Positions 33,577 through 40,733 of a DNA stretch of 40,733 bases are shown here, piece by piece. Made by a program: the position numbers and the translations under genes. The DNA lies in contig CANDCW010000018.1 of the NCBI GenBank assembly GCA_947383275.1, forward strand, positions 1-40,733. Direction: 5' to 3'. Position 1 is the stretch's first letter. The number at the start of each line of letters is the position of its first letter. Under the pieces are notes generated by a model that saw only the letters and a program-made list of their open reading frames with translations, ran no database searches and was not told where the DNA came from. This stretch comes from an uncultured Bacillota bacterium. Its GTDB lineage: Bacteria; Bacillota; Clostridia; Oscillospirales; Oscillospiraceae.

Positions 33577-34794
33577 TTACCCTGCCCTGTCATCGCGCAG
33601 GAGCAGGTACCAGCAAATCAGGAACAGGCCCCCGTTTCCCGCACTGACCACCAAACTCAGGTTCACCATACTCCAGGCCCCCAGCCAATCGCAAAGCCAT
33701 CCGCCCAGCAGATTAGCCGCGATCGTGCCCACTACGCTGCTGACTGTCAGTCCCATGGAGATGGAAAAGCTGCGGATCCGCTCATCCGAGGTACGGGTAA
33801 AACAAGCCACACTTCCGGAATAAAAAAACGCAAAGCTGATAGATTGCAGGCCCTGCCCCAGATATAATGGCCAAAGGCCAGGCAGCAGCCACAGACAAAG
33901 CGGACGGAGCAGCCCTGTGAACAGAGCCCCGCCCAGGCAAAGCCAGTTTGAGATGGGATGGCGGCGCTGCGCTGCAGCCAAAACCAGCAGCGCAGCGCAC
34001 TCCACAGCGGCGCCCACACCGCATACCGCCCCATAGACGCCCGCGTCCCCTGACCGCTCCTGGATAATCAGCGACAGATAGCTGCCTACGGGTCTGTGGC
34101 TGAACCAATACAACGTGCACAAGAGCAGACACACCAGATAACGTATGTTCCTCAGGGCCACCTGGAACGCTGTTTTAGGAGAGAGCCATTGTTCCGCCTG
34201 GCATTTTTGCCTCTGATTGCCCAGCTTCAGCTTTGGCAGACGCAGCAGCCAGGGGATCATCAGGCAGAACAGCGCCGCCTGCATGAGAAAATATCCGTCC
34301 CACCCAAACCGGCGGAAGCAGTATCCCGCCGCCATAGAGGCAGCTGCAAACCCCACCGATCCTCCGGCCCGGACGCGGCTGTATACCAAATCCGGATCCA
34401 AGCTCCGGCTGCCCTCCACCCAGGCATCCATCAGCTGGCTGAAGGGATAGGCCAGCCCAGCCTCCAGAATCAGCAGAGCCATACAGACCAGAGGGTAGTC
34501 CGCCCACAGGGTGCTAAACAGACACAATATAGAAATCAGTCCAATACAGGCCAGAAGATACCGCTGCGTGGAGCAAAACGTGTCAGTGATATACCCGCCG
34601 GCCGGTTCCATCAGCAGATTTGCCGCCAGGGTCAGGCTGGTTATGATCCCGCACAGCGTCGCGCTGACCCCCCGCTGCGTGAGATAAGGAACAATGAAGC
34701 TGGAAAAGACGCAATACCCCGCATAGTAAAAGAAATAGGCGGCAAAAAAGGAGCCGGAGTAACTCCTCCGCCCAACCCTCACCCCTCCAGCCAT
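33577..34794 (-). CDS. Major facilitator superfamily transporter
   Basis: A 405-residue membrane protein with about 12 hydrophobic helices. It belongs to the LacY/nucleoside-symporter/3-phenylpropionate-type MFS branch by general appearance (AAYFFYYAGYCVFSSFIVPYL at the first helix, GGYITDTF in the loop between helices 2 and 3, DERIRSFSISMGLTVSS late). The ATG at 34794 overlaps the end of the sialidase-like gene by 16 bases, suggesting coupling. Substrate unknown; as partner of the sialidase-like and RbsD-like genes, a free sugar is plausible. There is no clear terminator before dctQ's promoter region. Confidence 0.82.
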   Translation of the reverse strand: MAGGVRVGRRSYSGSFFAAYFFYYAGYCVFSSFIVPYLTQRGVSATLCGIITSLTLAANLLMEPAGGYITDTFCSTQRYLLACIGLISILCLFSTLWADYPLVCMALLILEAGLAYPFSQLMDAWVEGSRSLDPDLVYSRVRAGGSVGFAAASMAAGYCFRRFGWDGYFLMQAALFCLMIPWLLRLPKLKLGNQRQKCQAEQWLSPKTAFQVALRNIRYLVCLLLCTLYWFSHRPVGSYLSLIIQERSGDAGVYGAVCGVGAAVECAALLVLAAAQRRHPISNWLCLGGALFTGLLRPLCLWLLPGLWPLYLGQGLQSISFAFFYSGSVACFTRTSDERIRSFSISMGLTVSSVVGTIAANLLGGWLCDWLGAWSMVNLSLVVSAGNGGLFLICWYLLLRDDRAG

Positions 34795-35849
34795 GACACA
34801 GGAACGCGGGCCAGAGCCAACGCGCGGTTGAAAATACAATTCCCCCCTGTCCAACCCTGTTCATAAAAGCAATACACCATTTTTCCATCCGGGCTGCACG
34901 CCAGGTCGGAGGCCCCGGCCTCCCGCTCTACCAGAAGTCCCTCCGACCAGGTGCGGCCGTCATCCCGGCTGAGCCGGACGGTCAAACTCTGTCTGGCATC
35001 CAGGCTCCAGCGAATATTTTCTCCTTGGCGCTGGCGCTCCAGGGCCGCCTCATCCCCATTGGCACAGTTTGAAAAAGCCATATATCCTCCGCCCAACGAC
35101 ACCAGCGCGCCGGAGCAAACCGGATCGGGCAGCTCCTGATTCAGCCATGGTTCGCTCCAGTGGGCAGGTCCGCCCTGACAGAAAGCCCGACGGCGGCAGC
35201 CGGGAATCTCATGGCGCATGGTGGCAAGCAGAGTGCCATCTGCACGCTCCGCGACAGAGGCTTCTGTCGGGTCGCCTACTCCATTCCCCGCCGGCACCAC
35301 AGAGCTGCATTTCCAGCTATCTCCTCCGTCTGTACTGTACAGGCAGGCAAAGCAGGCGGGCAGATGGGCATTTTCCCCCCGGCTGAGCCACAACGGCACC
35401 ACCAGCGTCCCATCCCGCATCTCCAGGCCATGCCCTGGGGAGATTGCCCACAAAGTCACCGGCCAGACCTGACGGAAGCCATCGATTTCTTGTGTCATTT
35501 CCCGGACGGGACCAAACGTTGCGCCGCCGTCCACGCTTCTCTGGGAGAATAAACGGGTGTAGTCCTGACACCAGAAGAGCCATACCTCCCCGGACCGCCG
35601 GACCAGCAGCATCGGGTTATGCAGCAATTCATTCCCCTCCGGCTCTCTCAGGACTATCCTGGGCTCAAAGCTCCTGCCGCCGTCCCGGCTTCGGCGCATC
35701 AAAAGGGCGCGCCGCCCTCTCTTTTCATCTCTGCCCTCGTAAGTCACCAAAAGCTCTCCCGAGGGGAGCGCCACTATACCTGGCACCCGGTAGCTGTCAA
35801 AGTCCTGTACTCCATTTTCCTCCACTTGGGAAACCAGTATCCCTTCCAT
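34779..35849 (-). CDS. Sialidase-like six-bladed beta-propeller protein, no signal peptide
   Basis: A 356-residue protein of the sialidase (BNR repeat) superfamily. It has the YRVPGI motif (residues 20-25, equivalent to FRIP with the first catalytic-triad Arg) and Asp-box repeats SRDGGRSF (54-61), SVDGGATF (105-112), STDGGDSW and a variant SRDDGRTW. There is no secretion signal or membrane helix, so it acts inside the cell, unlike most gut sialidases. It may be a glycoside hydrolase or lyase for an imported small glycoconjugate, or a sugar isomerase-like propeller. It lies four bases after the RbsD-like gene. Confidence 0.8.
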   Translation of the reverse strand: MEGILVSQVEENGVQDFDSYRVPGIVALPSGELLVTYEGRDEKRGRRALLMRRSRDGGRSFEPRIVLREPEGNELLHNPMLLVRRSGEVWLFWCQDYTRLFSQRSVDGGATFGPVREMTQEIDGFRQVWPVTLWAISPGHGLEMRDGTLVVPLWLSRGENAHLPACFACLYSTDGGDSWKCSSVVPAGNGVGDPTEASVAERADGTLLATMRHEIPGCRRRAFCQGGPAHWSEPWLNQELPDPVCSGALVSLGGGYMAFSNCANGDEAALERQRQGENIRWSLDARQSLTVRLSRDDGRTWSEGLLVEREAGASDLACSPDGKMVYCFYEQGWTGGNCIFNRALALARVPVSWLEG

Positions 35850-35852
35850 TTT

Positions 35853-36296
35853 TCACAACTCTCCTTCCTGAAACTGGCAGTTAAATTGACTGACGTATTT
35901 GTCCATTCCAGAGGCAGAATACAGTACCACTGTACAGCAGCTCCCCATATCTCCTGTGCGGACCACCGCAGCGGCAGATTCCATAACCTGGAACAGTTCC
36001 TTCTGGGTGATCGTGCCTTTGGGCAGCTGGGGCAGAAGAGACTGTATTTTCTGGTCCATCTCCCGGTTGTACTGGGGCATCAGGTCAAAAACCTGATACC
36101 GCTCCGCCACAAAATCATTCAGAATTCCTTTCAGGGTTTGAAGCATGGTGGGTACGCCGCGGACCAGGGATACATCGATTATGTTGCACCCCCTAGGAAC
36201 CGGCATATTTGCATCGCAGATTACGACCGCATCCTTATGACGAGCCTGGGCTAGTGTGGAGCTCAACGCAGCATTGATGATACAACTTTTTACCAT
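35853..36296 (-). CDS. RbsD/FucU-family sugar mutarotase
   Basis: A 147-residue protein of the RbsD/FucU family, which interconverts cyclic forms of sugars (ribose pyranase, fucose mutarotase). Visible are the N-terminal helix with the histidine-containing QARHKDAVVICDANMPVP, the IDVSLVRGVPT segment and a C-terminal VVRTGDMGSCCTVVLYSASG. The ATG at 36296 follows GGAGAG. It opens the rbsD-sialidase-MFS operon, driven by a consensus promoter with a large palindrome. Its sugar is unknown; the neighbouring sialidase-like enzyme suggests the product of that enzyme. Confidence 0.87.
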   Translation of the reverse strand: MVKSCIINAALSSTLAQARHKDAVVICDANMPVPRGCNIIDVSLVRGVPTMLQTLKGILNDFVAERYQVFDLMPQYNREMDQKIQSLLPQLPKGTITQKELFQVMESAAAVVRTGDMGSCCTVVLYSASGMDKYVSQFNCQFQEGEL

Positions 36297-36324
36297 TGTT
36301 AATCTCTCCAATCCTGTAAATATC

Positions 36325-36347
36325 ATTATATAACGTTATTATATAAT
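36325..36347. promoter_or_regulatory. Large palindrome overlapping the rbsD promoter
   Basis: ATTATATAA-N5-TTATATAAT with nine-base perfect arms covers the -10 region and the transcription start. Each arm has a TTATATAA-type core, as in the hyuA operator. Confidence 0.65.
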
Positions 36348-36366
36348 ATGTTGTCTTTTTTGTCAA
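36338..36366 (-). promoter_or_regulatory. Consensus promoter of the rbsD operon
   Basis: On the minus strand TTGACA (36366-36361), a 17-base spacer and TATAAT (36343-36338), a perfect SigA consensus. So strong a promoter with an overlapping palindrome suggests tight repression. Confidence 0.9.
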
Positions 36367-36498
36367 GCTAAATCTGTTTCTCGAACAAAAATATAAAAGG
36401 GCATATGCCTACTCAATTTTGCTCATATTGTCATCAATTTTATTCCTTTTACCCTTATATTGCTGTGTTTCTACATTGGCATTTTCACTAATTACGGG

Positions 36499-36526
36499 TT
36501 GAACTACGAATTTCCCATGATATAAT
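36499..36526 (+). promoter_or_regulatory. Promoter of the small membrane protein gene
   Basis: TTGAAC (36499-36504), a 16-base spacer and TATAAT (36521-36526), followed by the start codon about 27 bases downstream. Confidence 0.7.
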
Positions 36527-36552
36527 AGGGGCGATAAATCGGGATCTTGAGG

Positions 36553-36771
36553 ATGGGAGGTCATCATTTTGAAAAAGCGATAATTGGAATTGGACTGATG
36601 ATTTTAGGAACGATTGGTGTTCCAACACAGAGGATCATAGATACAATTTTTATTGCTAACGACTGGCAGATTGCACATGGTGGTTTAAATTTGTTGTTTG
36701 GGTTGAGTGTAGCATCCATTATTGGAGGCGTGGTTTTGTGCGCTTTGGCATTAAAGGATAAAGATAGTTGA
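36553..36771 (+). CDS. Small two-helix membrane protein, unknown
   Basis: A 72-residue AT-rich gene without a recognised family. Two hydrophobic segments are visible (about AIIGIGLMILGTIGVP and LLFGLSVASIIGGVVLCALAL) separated by a polar loop with IANDWQIAHGG. A strong promoter lies directly upstream. The ATG at 36553 has only a close GAGG; a TTG six bases earlier is in frame. It is the only plus-strand gene between the sugar locus and the conjugation genes. Role unknown. Confidence 0.5.
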   Translation: MGGHHFEKAIIGIGLMILGTIGVPTQRIIDTIFIANDWQIAHGGLNLLFGLSVASIIGGVVLCALALKDKDS

Positions 36772-36935
36772 GCAAATTCCCGTTTATCGGGCAGTTATCC
36801 GTCACAGATAATAGCCCAATTGGTATACTTTATCTTACCATTTACAGAAAGATTATGAAATTGTACTTTTAGCAACATAAAAGGTAAAAGGGAATCAATT
36901 TTTGATACTGTCTGGCAAACTGTATCTTTTTCACT

Positions 36936-37799
36936 TCATACTACCTTGCCCAAAAAGTCGTAATTGACCTGGGCAGTATAGTAACTCTCTATGGTCACCG
37001 GGGCGTTGAACAGCACCGTCAGCAGATACTGTTTCATGTTTCGCACCCGTGTGGTGTTCTCCCGGAGGCAGTCGAGCACAAAGCGGATATGCTGCCCGTC
37101 CAGCTTCAGCAGCCGGGACTTCACTACCGCCTGGGGGAAATCGTTTCCCGCCACCCGGATCGTCTCCTTCCTGGAGCAGACCGCCTCCACCATCAGCTCC
37201 ACCATCTCGTCCAGTTGGGCGGCATCATAGGGATGTTCCTGCACGAAATCGTCATAGCAGATATTCTCCCGGATCAGAGCTCGATAGCCGTCCATCTCGC
37301 TTTTACTGACAGCATTTTTCCTCTCTCGTCTCTTTCCCTTCGCTTCCTTCGGCCCTACTGTCGGAGCGGGAGGGGATGAAGGGAAAGGAAATGATTCTTT
37401 ACTTGATAAATTCGTTTTTTGATTATTTTCTATATTTATTTGCGTTGTGTCCTCCAACGTTGGATTTCCCGACGCAGGCTCCTCCAACGCAGGTTGGGCC
37501 GAAAAAACAGGCTGTTCCCGGATGATGTACTCTGTCCCTTGCAGATGACCCTTTTCATTCCGCATCCGTGAGCGCTTGATGTACCCGGCTTTCTCCAGCT
37601 CCACCACAGCGGCCCGGATGGCGTCTTTTCCCTCCAGGCTGATCCGGGCCAGCCCGGAAAGGGTGTAATCCCAGGTCTCCGGGAGTGAGAGCATAAGGGA
37701 CAGCAGGCCCTTGGCTTTCAGCGAGAGTGTCTTGTCCCGCAGGTGATAGTTGCTCATTACGGTGTAATTGTTGGTGCGCTCTACTCGAAAAACTGCCAT
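36936..37799 (-). CDS. HTH protein of conjugative elements (replication-initiator-like)
   Basis: A 287-residue protein beginning MAVFRVERTNNYTVMSNYHL, with a winged HTH at about residues 20-95 (LSLKAKGLLSLMLSLPETWDYTLSGLA, then a beta wing). This N-terminus is typical of proteins carried by many Clostridia integrative conjugative elements and related to replication-initiator or DnaD-like proteins. The middle is low-complexity (Ser, Pro, Lys). A C-terminal domain (about 165-287) contains ICYDDFVQEHPYDAAQLDEMVELM. AGGAG precedes the ATG. It follows the C40 peptidase gene after a terminator. Its exact role, replication or transfer control, is not established. Confidence 0.75.
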   Translation of the reverse strand: MAVFRVERTNNYTVMSNYHLRDKTLSLKAKGLLSLMLSLPETWDYTLSGLARISLEGKDAIRAAVVELEKAGYIKRSRMRNEKGHLQGTEYIIREQPVFSAQPALEEPASGNPTLEDTTQINIENNQKTNLSSKESFPFPSSPPAPTVGPKEAKGKRRERKNAVSKSEMDGYRALIRENICYDDFVQEHPYDAAQLDEMVELMVEAVCSRKETIRVAGNDFPQAVVKSRLLKLDGQHIRFVLDCLRENTTRVRNMKQYLLTVLFNAPVTIESYYTAQVNYDFLGKVV

Positions 37800-37875
37800 A
37801 ATTAAATTGCTCCTTTATCATATTTTCTGCACAAATCAACACCACAGGCACTCCGTCTGTGACATTGATTCATGG

Positions 37876-37911
37876 AAAAACGGAGAGGCATAGATTTCCC
37901 ATGCCTCTCCG
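37876..37911 (-). terminator. Terminator after the C40 peptidase gene
   Basis: CGGAGAGGCAT (37881-37891) and ATGCCTCTCCG (37901-37911) form an 11-pair stem, followed on the minus strand by five T residues. Confidence 0.92.
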
Positions 37912-37917
37912 CCGATA

Positions 37918-40161
37918 CTATTCGCTGTAATAATTGGGCCTTGCGATGGATGTAAAACCGCTCTTTCCTGTAATCACTACGTTGTTTTTACTGTAGGTGC
38001 AATGGATGATGAGCAGGTCTCCATTCTCATCCCAGCCGCCCACAATACCCACGTGGGTATCTCCCGGATAGAATACCAGGTCGCCGGGGATGGCCTGATC
38101 CCAGGTGATGGTGGTGCAGTAGCCATGCTGGGAGTGGGCTCCCCCGCCGTGGCCGATAATGTAGCTGCCGCCAGTCACATTGTAAAAGACCCAATCCACA
38201 AATCCCGAGCAATCCAACCCAAAGGGGCGATAAGTCCCGGAGGTGGAACTGCCAGAGGCTGTCACCTTCTTGATCTGCCCCCATCGCTCATCCCAACCCA
38301 GAACACGGCTCTTTCCGCCCCAGAAATAGTTCAATTTACCTACCAACTGGCAGGCTGTCTCCACCACAGCTCTACGCTCCGGGGACAGGTCCTCCGGGAG
38401 CGCCGCCAGCAGGGTTTTGGCGTCCTGGCTGGAAATGGTCAGGTCACCTGCCAATGTGGTCAGCAGACCGCCGTTGGCCAGCAGAGCGTCCAGTGCCTGG
38501 TTCTGCACGTCGGTAAAACTGTAGAACACTCTCATATCGTCTGGCGTTCTGGGAGTGATAGTGATTTCCAGAACAGTCTCCGACCAGGCAGGCGTGCTCC
38601 CACTGGCCGGGTGACCTATCGTTTTCTCCTCTGTGGTAATCTTAGTCATGTCCCAGAAAACTGCCCGCAGGAGATCTACACGGGCCGTATCCAGTGTGAC
38701 AACATCCACGCCATCTGCGGCTCCTGCCGTCTTGGCGGCGAACACGGCAAACACATCCGACCAGGCCGGGGGCTGGCCCAGGATTTCCGTCCGATCATAG
38801 GTGCCCCCAGCTTGCAGCCCTGAGAGATAATCAGACAGTTCGCCGTTGATCTGTGCCACCGCGGCGGACGGTGCTGCTGTGTCTGGGGAGCTATTGTCTG
38901 CAAAGAAGATGCCGAAGGGGGAGGCTACCAGCACTCCAACCAGGCACAACACCAGAATCACCGATACCACCACGCTGCCCCCTGCGGCCAGGGCGGCAGC
39001 CAGCGCCCGGGCGGCCTTGACGGTCGCACGGAGGGCCGCTGCGCCGGCCTTTGCCGCACCCCTGGCGGTAACCGCCGGAGGTTTTCGGAGGGCACGGACG
39101 GCCTGGACGGCCCTCCTGCGGGCCACTTGGGTGGCCTGGGCAGTTTGGCCTGCCGCCTTGAGCCCGTCCGCACTTCTAAGCACCTGTTTTGTACTTTGCC
39201 CTGCGGTTTTTACAGCATGGCTGGCTGTGCGTCCAACCGTTTTCGCATCTGTGCCGACTGCCTTTTTAACTGCCTTTTCAGTAGATACGACCGGATTTGC
39301 AGCTCTACCTTTGGTGAAAACCGGGATATCCTCGCCTTGGGTGATCTGCCTCCAAGGAGAGGAACGCTGGACAGGCAACTTGTCCGACCCTATAGCTGGC
39401 ATAGACGGAGAATTGGACACAGTCTGCCGCTTTCCAAATCGTCTGGCAACCGCTTTTTCTCCCTGTTCTCGCTGAAATTTCCGCCGCCCCCGTTCCACAA
39501 CCTGGGATGGCTGTTCTGGGGTCGTTGTGGTCTGCCTCCCAGAAATGGCGTTTCTTGCCTTGATGGACAGAGGCTCAGACGGCCTTTCCGAAGTAGCTGG
39601 CACTATATTTTTAGTGGGGGCGGGGGAGATACCAGTAGCGGAACTGTCAGCCTCTCTTGTCCTGAGCCGGGGCGGCTCCACTCTATCCTGTGGGGCTGGC
39701 ACGGGAGAAGATCCCACCTTACTACCTTTGGAGGGTACTACGTCCCTTTTCCTAACGGCAGCAGACTCCCTCGTCTTGATCCGTGGATGCTCTGTGCCGT
39801 CTGTCGAAGCGGGATGGTCTGACAAATCAGGATAGGTATACTCTCCAGAGGGCGGCTTTGCCTGGGTTTCTGGCGGTGTAGTGGAGTTGGTATCTGCATT
39901 CCTACTTCTGCTGACTTTTTTCTTTTTCAGCAGCTTTTCAATACCACGTTCTCCCCAGCGGCTACCTCTCCAGGCGGCGTCCTCGATCTGGTCGCCGCCG
40001 TAGCCGTCCCGTTGGCCCCGCTGGGCGGTGTCCCGGAGCTGGCCCCGCAGACGTTCCGTCCCGTCATCAAGGCCGCGCCGGAGCAGCTCCTTCGGCGCGG
40101 CCTTGACCTTCTCCTTCAGTTCCTTGCGAATCGGGGCTTTTTCTTTGATCTTCTCCGCCAT
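37918..40161 (-). CDS. Conjugation-associated C40 (NlpC/P60) peptidase with membrane anchor
   Basis: A 747-residue protein. Residues 1-390 are charged, probably disordered, with recurring [PH]PR(I/L)(K/R)TRE-like units near 126, 165 and 198 and an Ala/Lys/Thr-rich stretch (about 300-390). One membrane helix lies at about 393-420. An extracellular linker domain (about 430-590) is followed by an NlpC/P60 catalytic domain (about 597-747) with Cys651 in LDCSGFVDW, His703 in GDTHVGIVGG and a third polar residue His720. It would cleave peptidoglycan peptides to open a path for the conjugation machine. Its ATG directly follows the stop of the VirB4-type gene (TAAATG), so the two are coupled. Confidence 0.9.
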   Translation of the reverse strand: MAEKIKEKAPIRKELKEKVKAAPKELLRRGLDDGTERLRGQLRDTAQRGQRDGYGGDQIEDAAWRGSRWGERGIEKLLKKKKVSRSRNADTNSTTPPETQAKPPSGEYTYPDLSDHPASTDGTEHPRIKTRESAAVRKRDVVPSKGSKVGSSPVPAPQDRVEPPRLRTREADSSATGISPAPTKNIVPATSERPSEPLSIKARNAISGRQTTTTPEQPSQVVERGRRKFQREQGEKAVARRFGKRQTVSNSPSMPAIGSDKLPVQRSSPWRQITQGEDIPVFTKGRAANPVVSTEKAVKKAVGTDAKTVGRTASHAVKTAGQSTKQVLRSADGLKAAGQTAQATQVARRRAVQAVRALRKPPAVTARGAAKAGAAALRATVKAARALAAALAAGGSVVVSVILVLCLVGVLVASPFGIFFADNSSPDTAAPSAAVAQINGELSDYLSGLQAGGTYDRTEILGQPPAWSDVFAVFAAKTAGAADGVDVVTLDTARVDLLRAVFWDMTKITTEEKTIGHPASGSTPAWSETVLEITITPRTPDDMRVFYSFTDVQNQALDALLANGGLLTTLAGDLTISSQDAKTLLAALPEDLSPERRAVVETACQLVGKLNYFWGGKSRVLGWDERWGQIKKVTASGSSTSGTYRPFGLDCSGFVDWVFYNVTGGSYIIGHGGGAHSQHGYCTTITWDQAIPGDLVFYPGDTHVGIVGGWDENGDLLIIHCTYSKNNVVITGKSGFTSIARPNYYSE

Positions 40162-40733
40162 TTATGCCGCTTTCTCCGATAATTTGGTGGTCATCAGCTT
40201 ATAGAGCTGGGTGTGCCTGGGGAACACATCCAGGAAGGGCACGATGGCGCTGCCGCACTTGATGAGGCCCCGGCCAAAGTCCACGTTGGTGATGTAGGAG
40301 AGCTGGTTGTCCGAGATGTTCAGCAGCCGCGCCAGCTCCGCCCGGTCTGTGGCCGCCTGGTTCAGCATGACCAGGAACTCGCTGTTGGCCAGCATGGTCC
40401 GGGCGGTGTGGGACTGGAGCAGATCGTCCACGTTTTGAGTGAGGCCGGTACAGCAGGCCCCGTACTTTCTGACACGCTTCCAGAGGGTAAACAGGAAATT
40501 AGCGCTGTATTCGTGCTGGAAAAGAAGGTAGATTTCATCGATATAGACCCAGGTGTTCCGGCCCAGTGCCCGGTTGCGGATCACCCGGTTAAACACGCTG
40601 TCCAGCACCACCAGCATCCCCACCGGAAGAAGCTGCTTGCCCAGATCTCGGATGTCATAGCACAGGATACGGGCGTCCGTGTCCACGTTGGTGGGCTTGG
40701 CAAAGGTGTTGAGGCTGCCCTCGGTGAACAGCT
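40162..40733 (-). CDS. VirB4/TraE-type conjugation ATPase, C-terminal part
   Basis: The reading frame continues to the window edge, so only the C-terminal 190 or so residues are seen. Visible are FTEGSLNTFAKPTNV, the Walker B region WVYIDEIYLLFQ, the arginine-containing helix LWKRVRKYG and CTGLTQNVDDLL. The family-typical LANSEFLVMLNQA and LLNISDNQLSYITN follow. VirB4 proteins are the cytoplasmic AAA+ ATPases that power type IV secretion of DNA. It precedes the C40 peptidase gene, the usual order in Tn916/ICE-type modules. The missing N-terminus, with Walker A, lies beyond 40733. Confidence 0.92.
   Translation of the reverse strand, partial: LFTEGSLNTFAKPTNVDTDARILCYDIRDLGKQLLPVGMLVVLDSVFNRVIRNRALGRNTWVYIDEIYLLFQHEYSANFLFTLWKRVRKYGACCTGLTQNVDDLLQSHTARTMLANSEFLVMLNQAATDRAELARLLNISDNQLSYITNVDFGRGLIKCGSAIVPFLDVFPRHTQLYKLMTTKLSEKAA

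Overview
The window reads as chromosome from a GC-rich, spore-forming Firmicute of the gut Oscillospiraceae type (Flavonifractor / Intestinimonas-like; inferred from gene content and style, not proven). Support comes from RNase Y, a SpoIID sporulation protein, CCA-encoding tRNA genes, TTGACA/TATAAT promoters and strong GGAGG ribosome sites.

Region 1 (1-8383) is ordinary core chromosome. It holds the end of lepA, spoIID, rny, a small XRE regulator, gap, a soluble histidine-kinase-like protein, a small secreted protein built from four 18-residue SPFIPD repeats, and a tRNA-Leu(UAA)/initiator tRNA-fMet pair closed by a strong terminator.

Region 2 (8384-14222) looks like the integration end of a mobile element that sits against the tRNA-fMet gene. 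It contains short direct repeats, a tyrosine recombinase, an excisionase-like HTH protein, a metallophosphoesterase, a DinG/XPD-type helicase, a structured non-coding stretch, an XRE regulator and a possible 141-bp MITE.

Region 3 (14223-36296, all on the minus strand) is a sugar-amine utilisation locus of about 22 kb. Read in transcription order it gives RbsD-like mutarotase, sialidase-like protein, MFS transporter; TRAP transporter DctQ-DctM-DctP, FrlD-like kinase, FrlC-like epimerase; hydantoinase/oxoprolinase HyuA-HyuB with a SIS deglycase; two GntR/UTRA regulators; then a mannose-family PTS (EIIA broken by a frameshift, EIIB, EIIC, EIID), a second SIS deglycase, a HAD phosphatase, a YitT membrane protein, HPr and Enzyme I. 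The FrlB/FrlC/FrlD-like set together with a GfrABCD-like PTS points to catabolism of Amadori compounds (fructoselysine, glucoselysine or relatives). There appear to be two entry routes: PTS uptake with phosphorylation, and TRAP uptake followed by kinase. Deglycase then releases a sugar phosphate and a free amine or amino acid. HyuAB may open a cyclic amide (lactam or hydantoin) of such a compound.

Region 4 (36553-40733) holds a small membrane protein and then, on the minus strand, part of a Firmicute conjugation module: an HTH replication/transfer-type protein, a C40 (NlpC/P60) peptidase with a membrane anchor, and the C-terminus of a VirB4-type ATPase running off the window. Because recombinase and conjugation genes bracket region 3, the catabolic locus may be cargo of one integrative conjugative element. 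The far attachment site is outside the window, so this is an inference.
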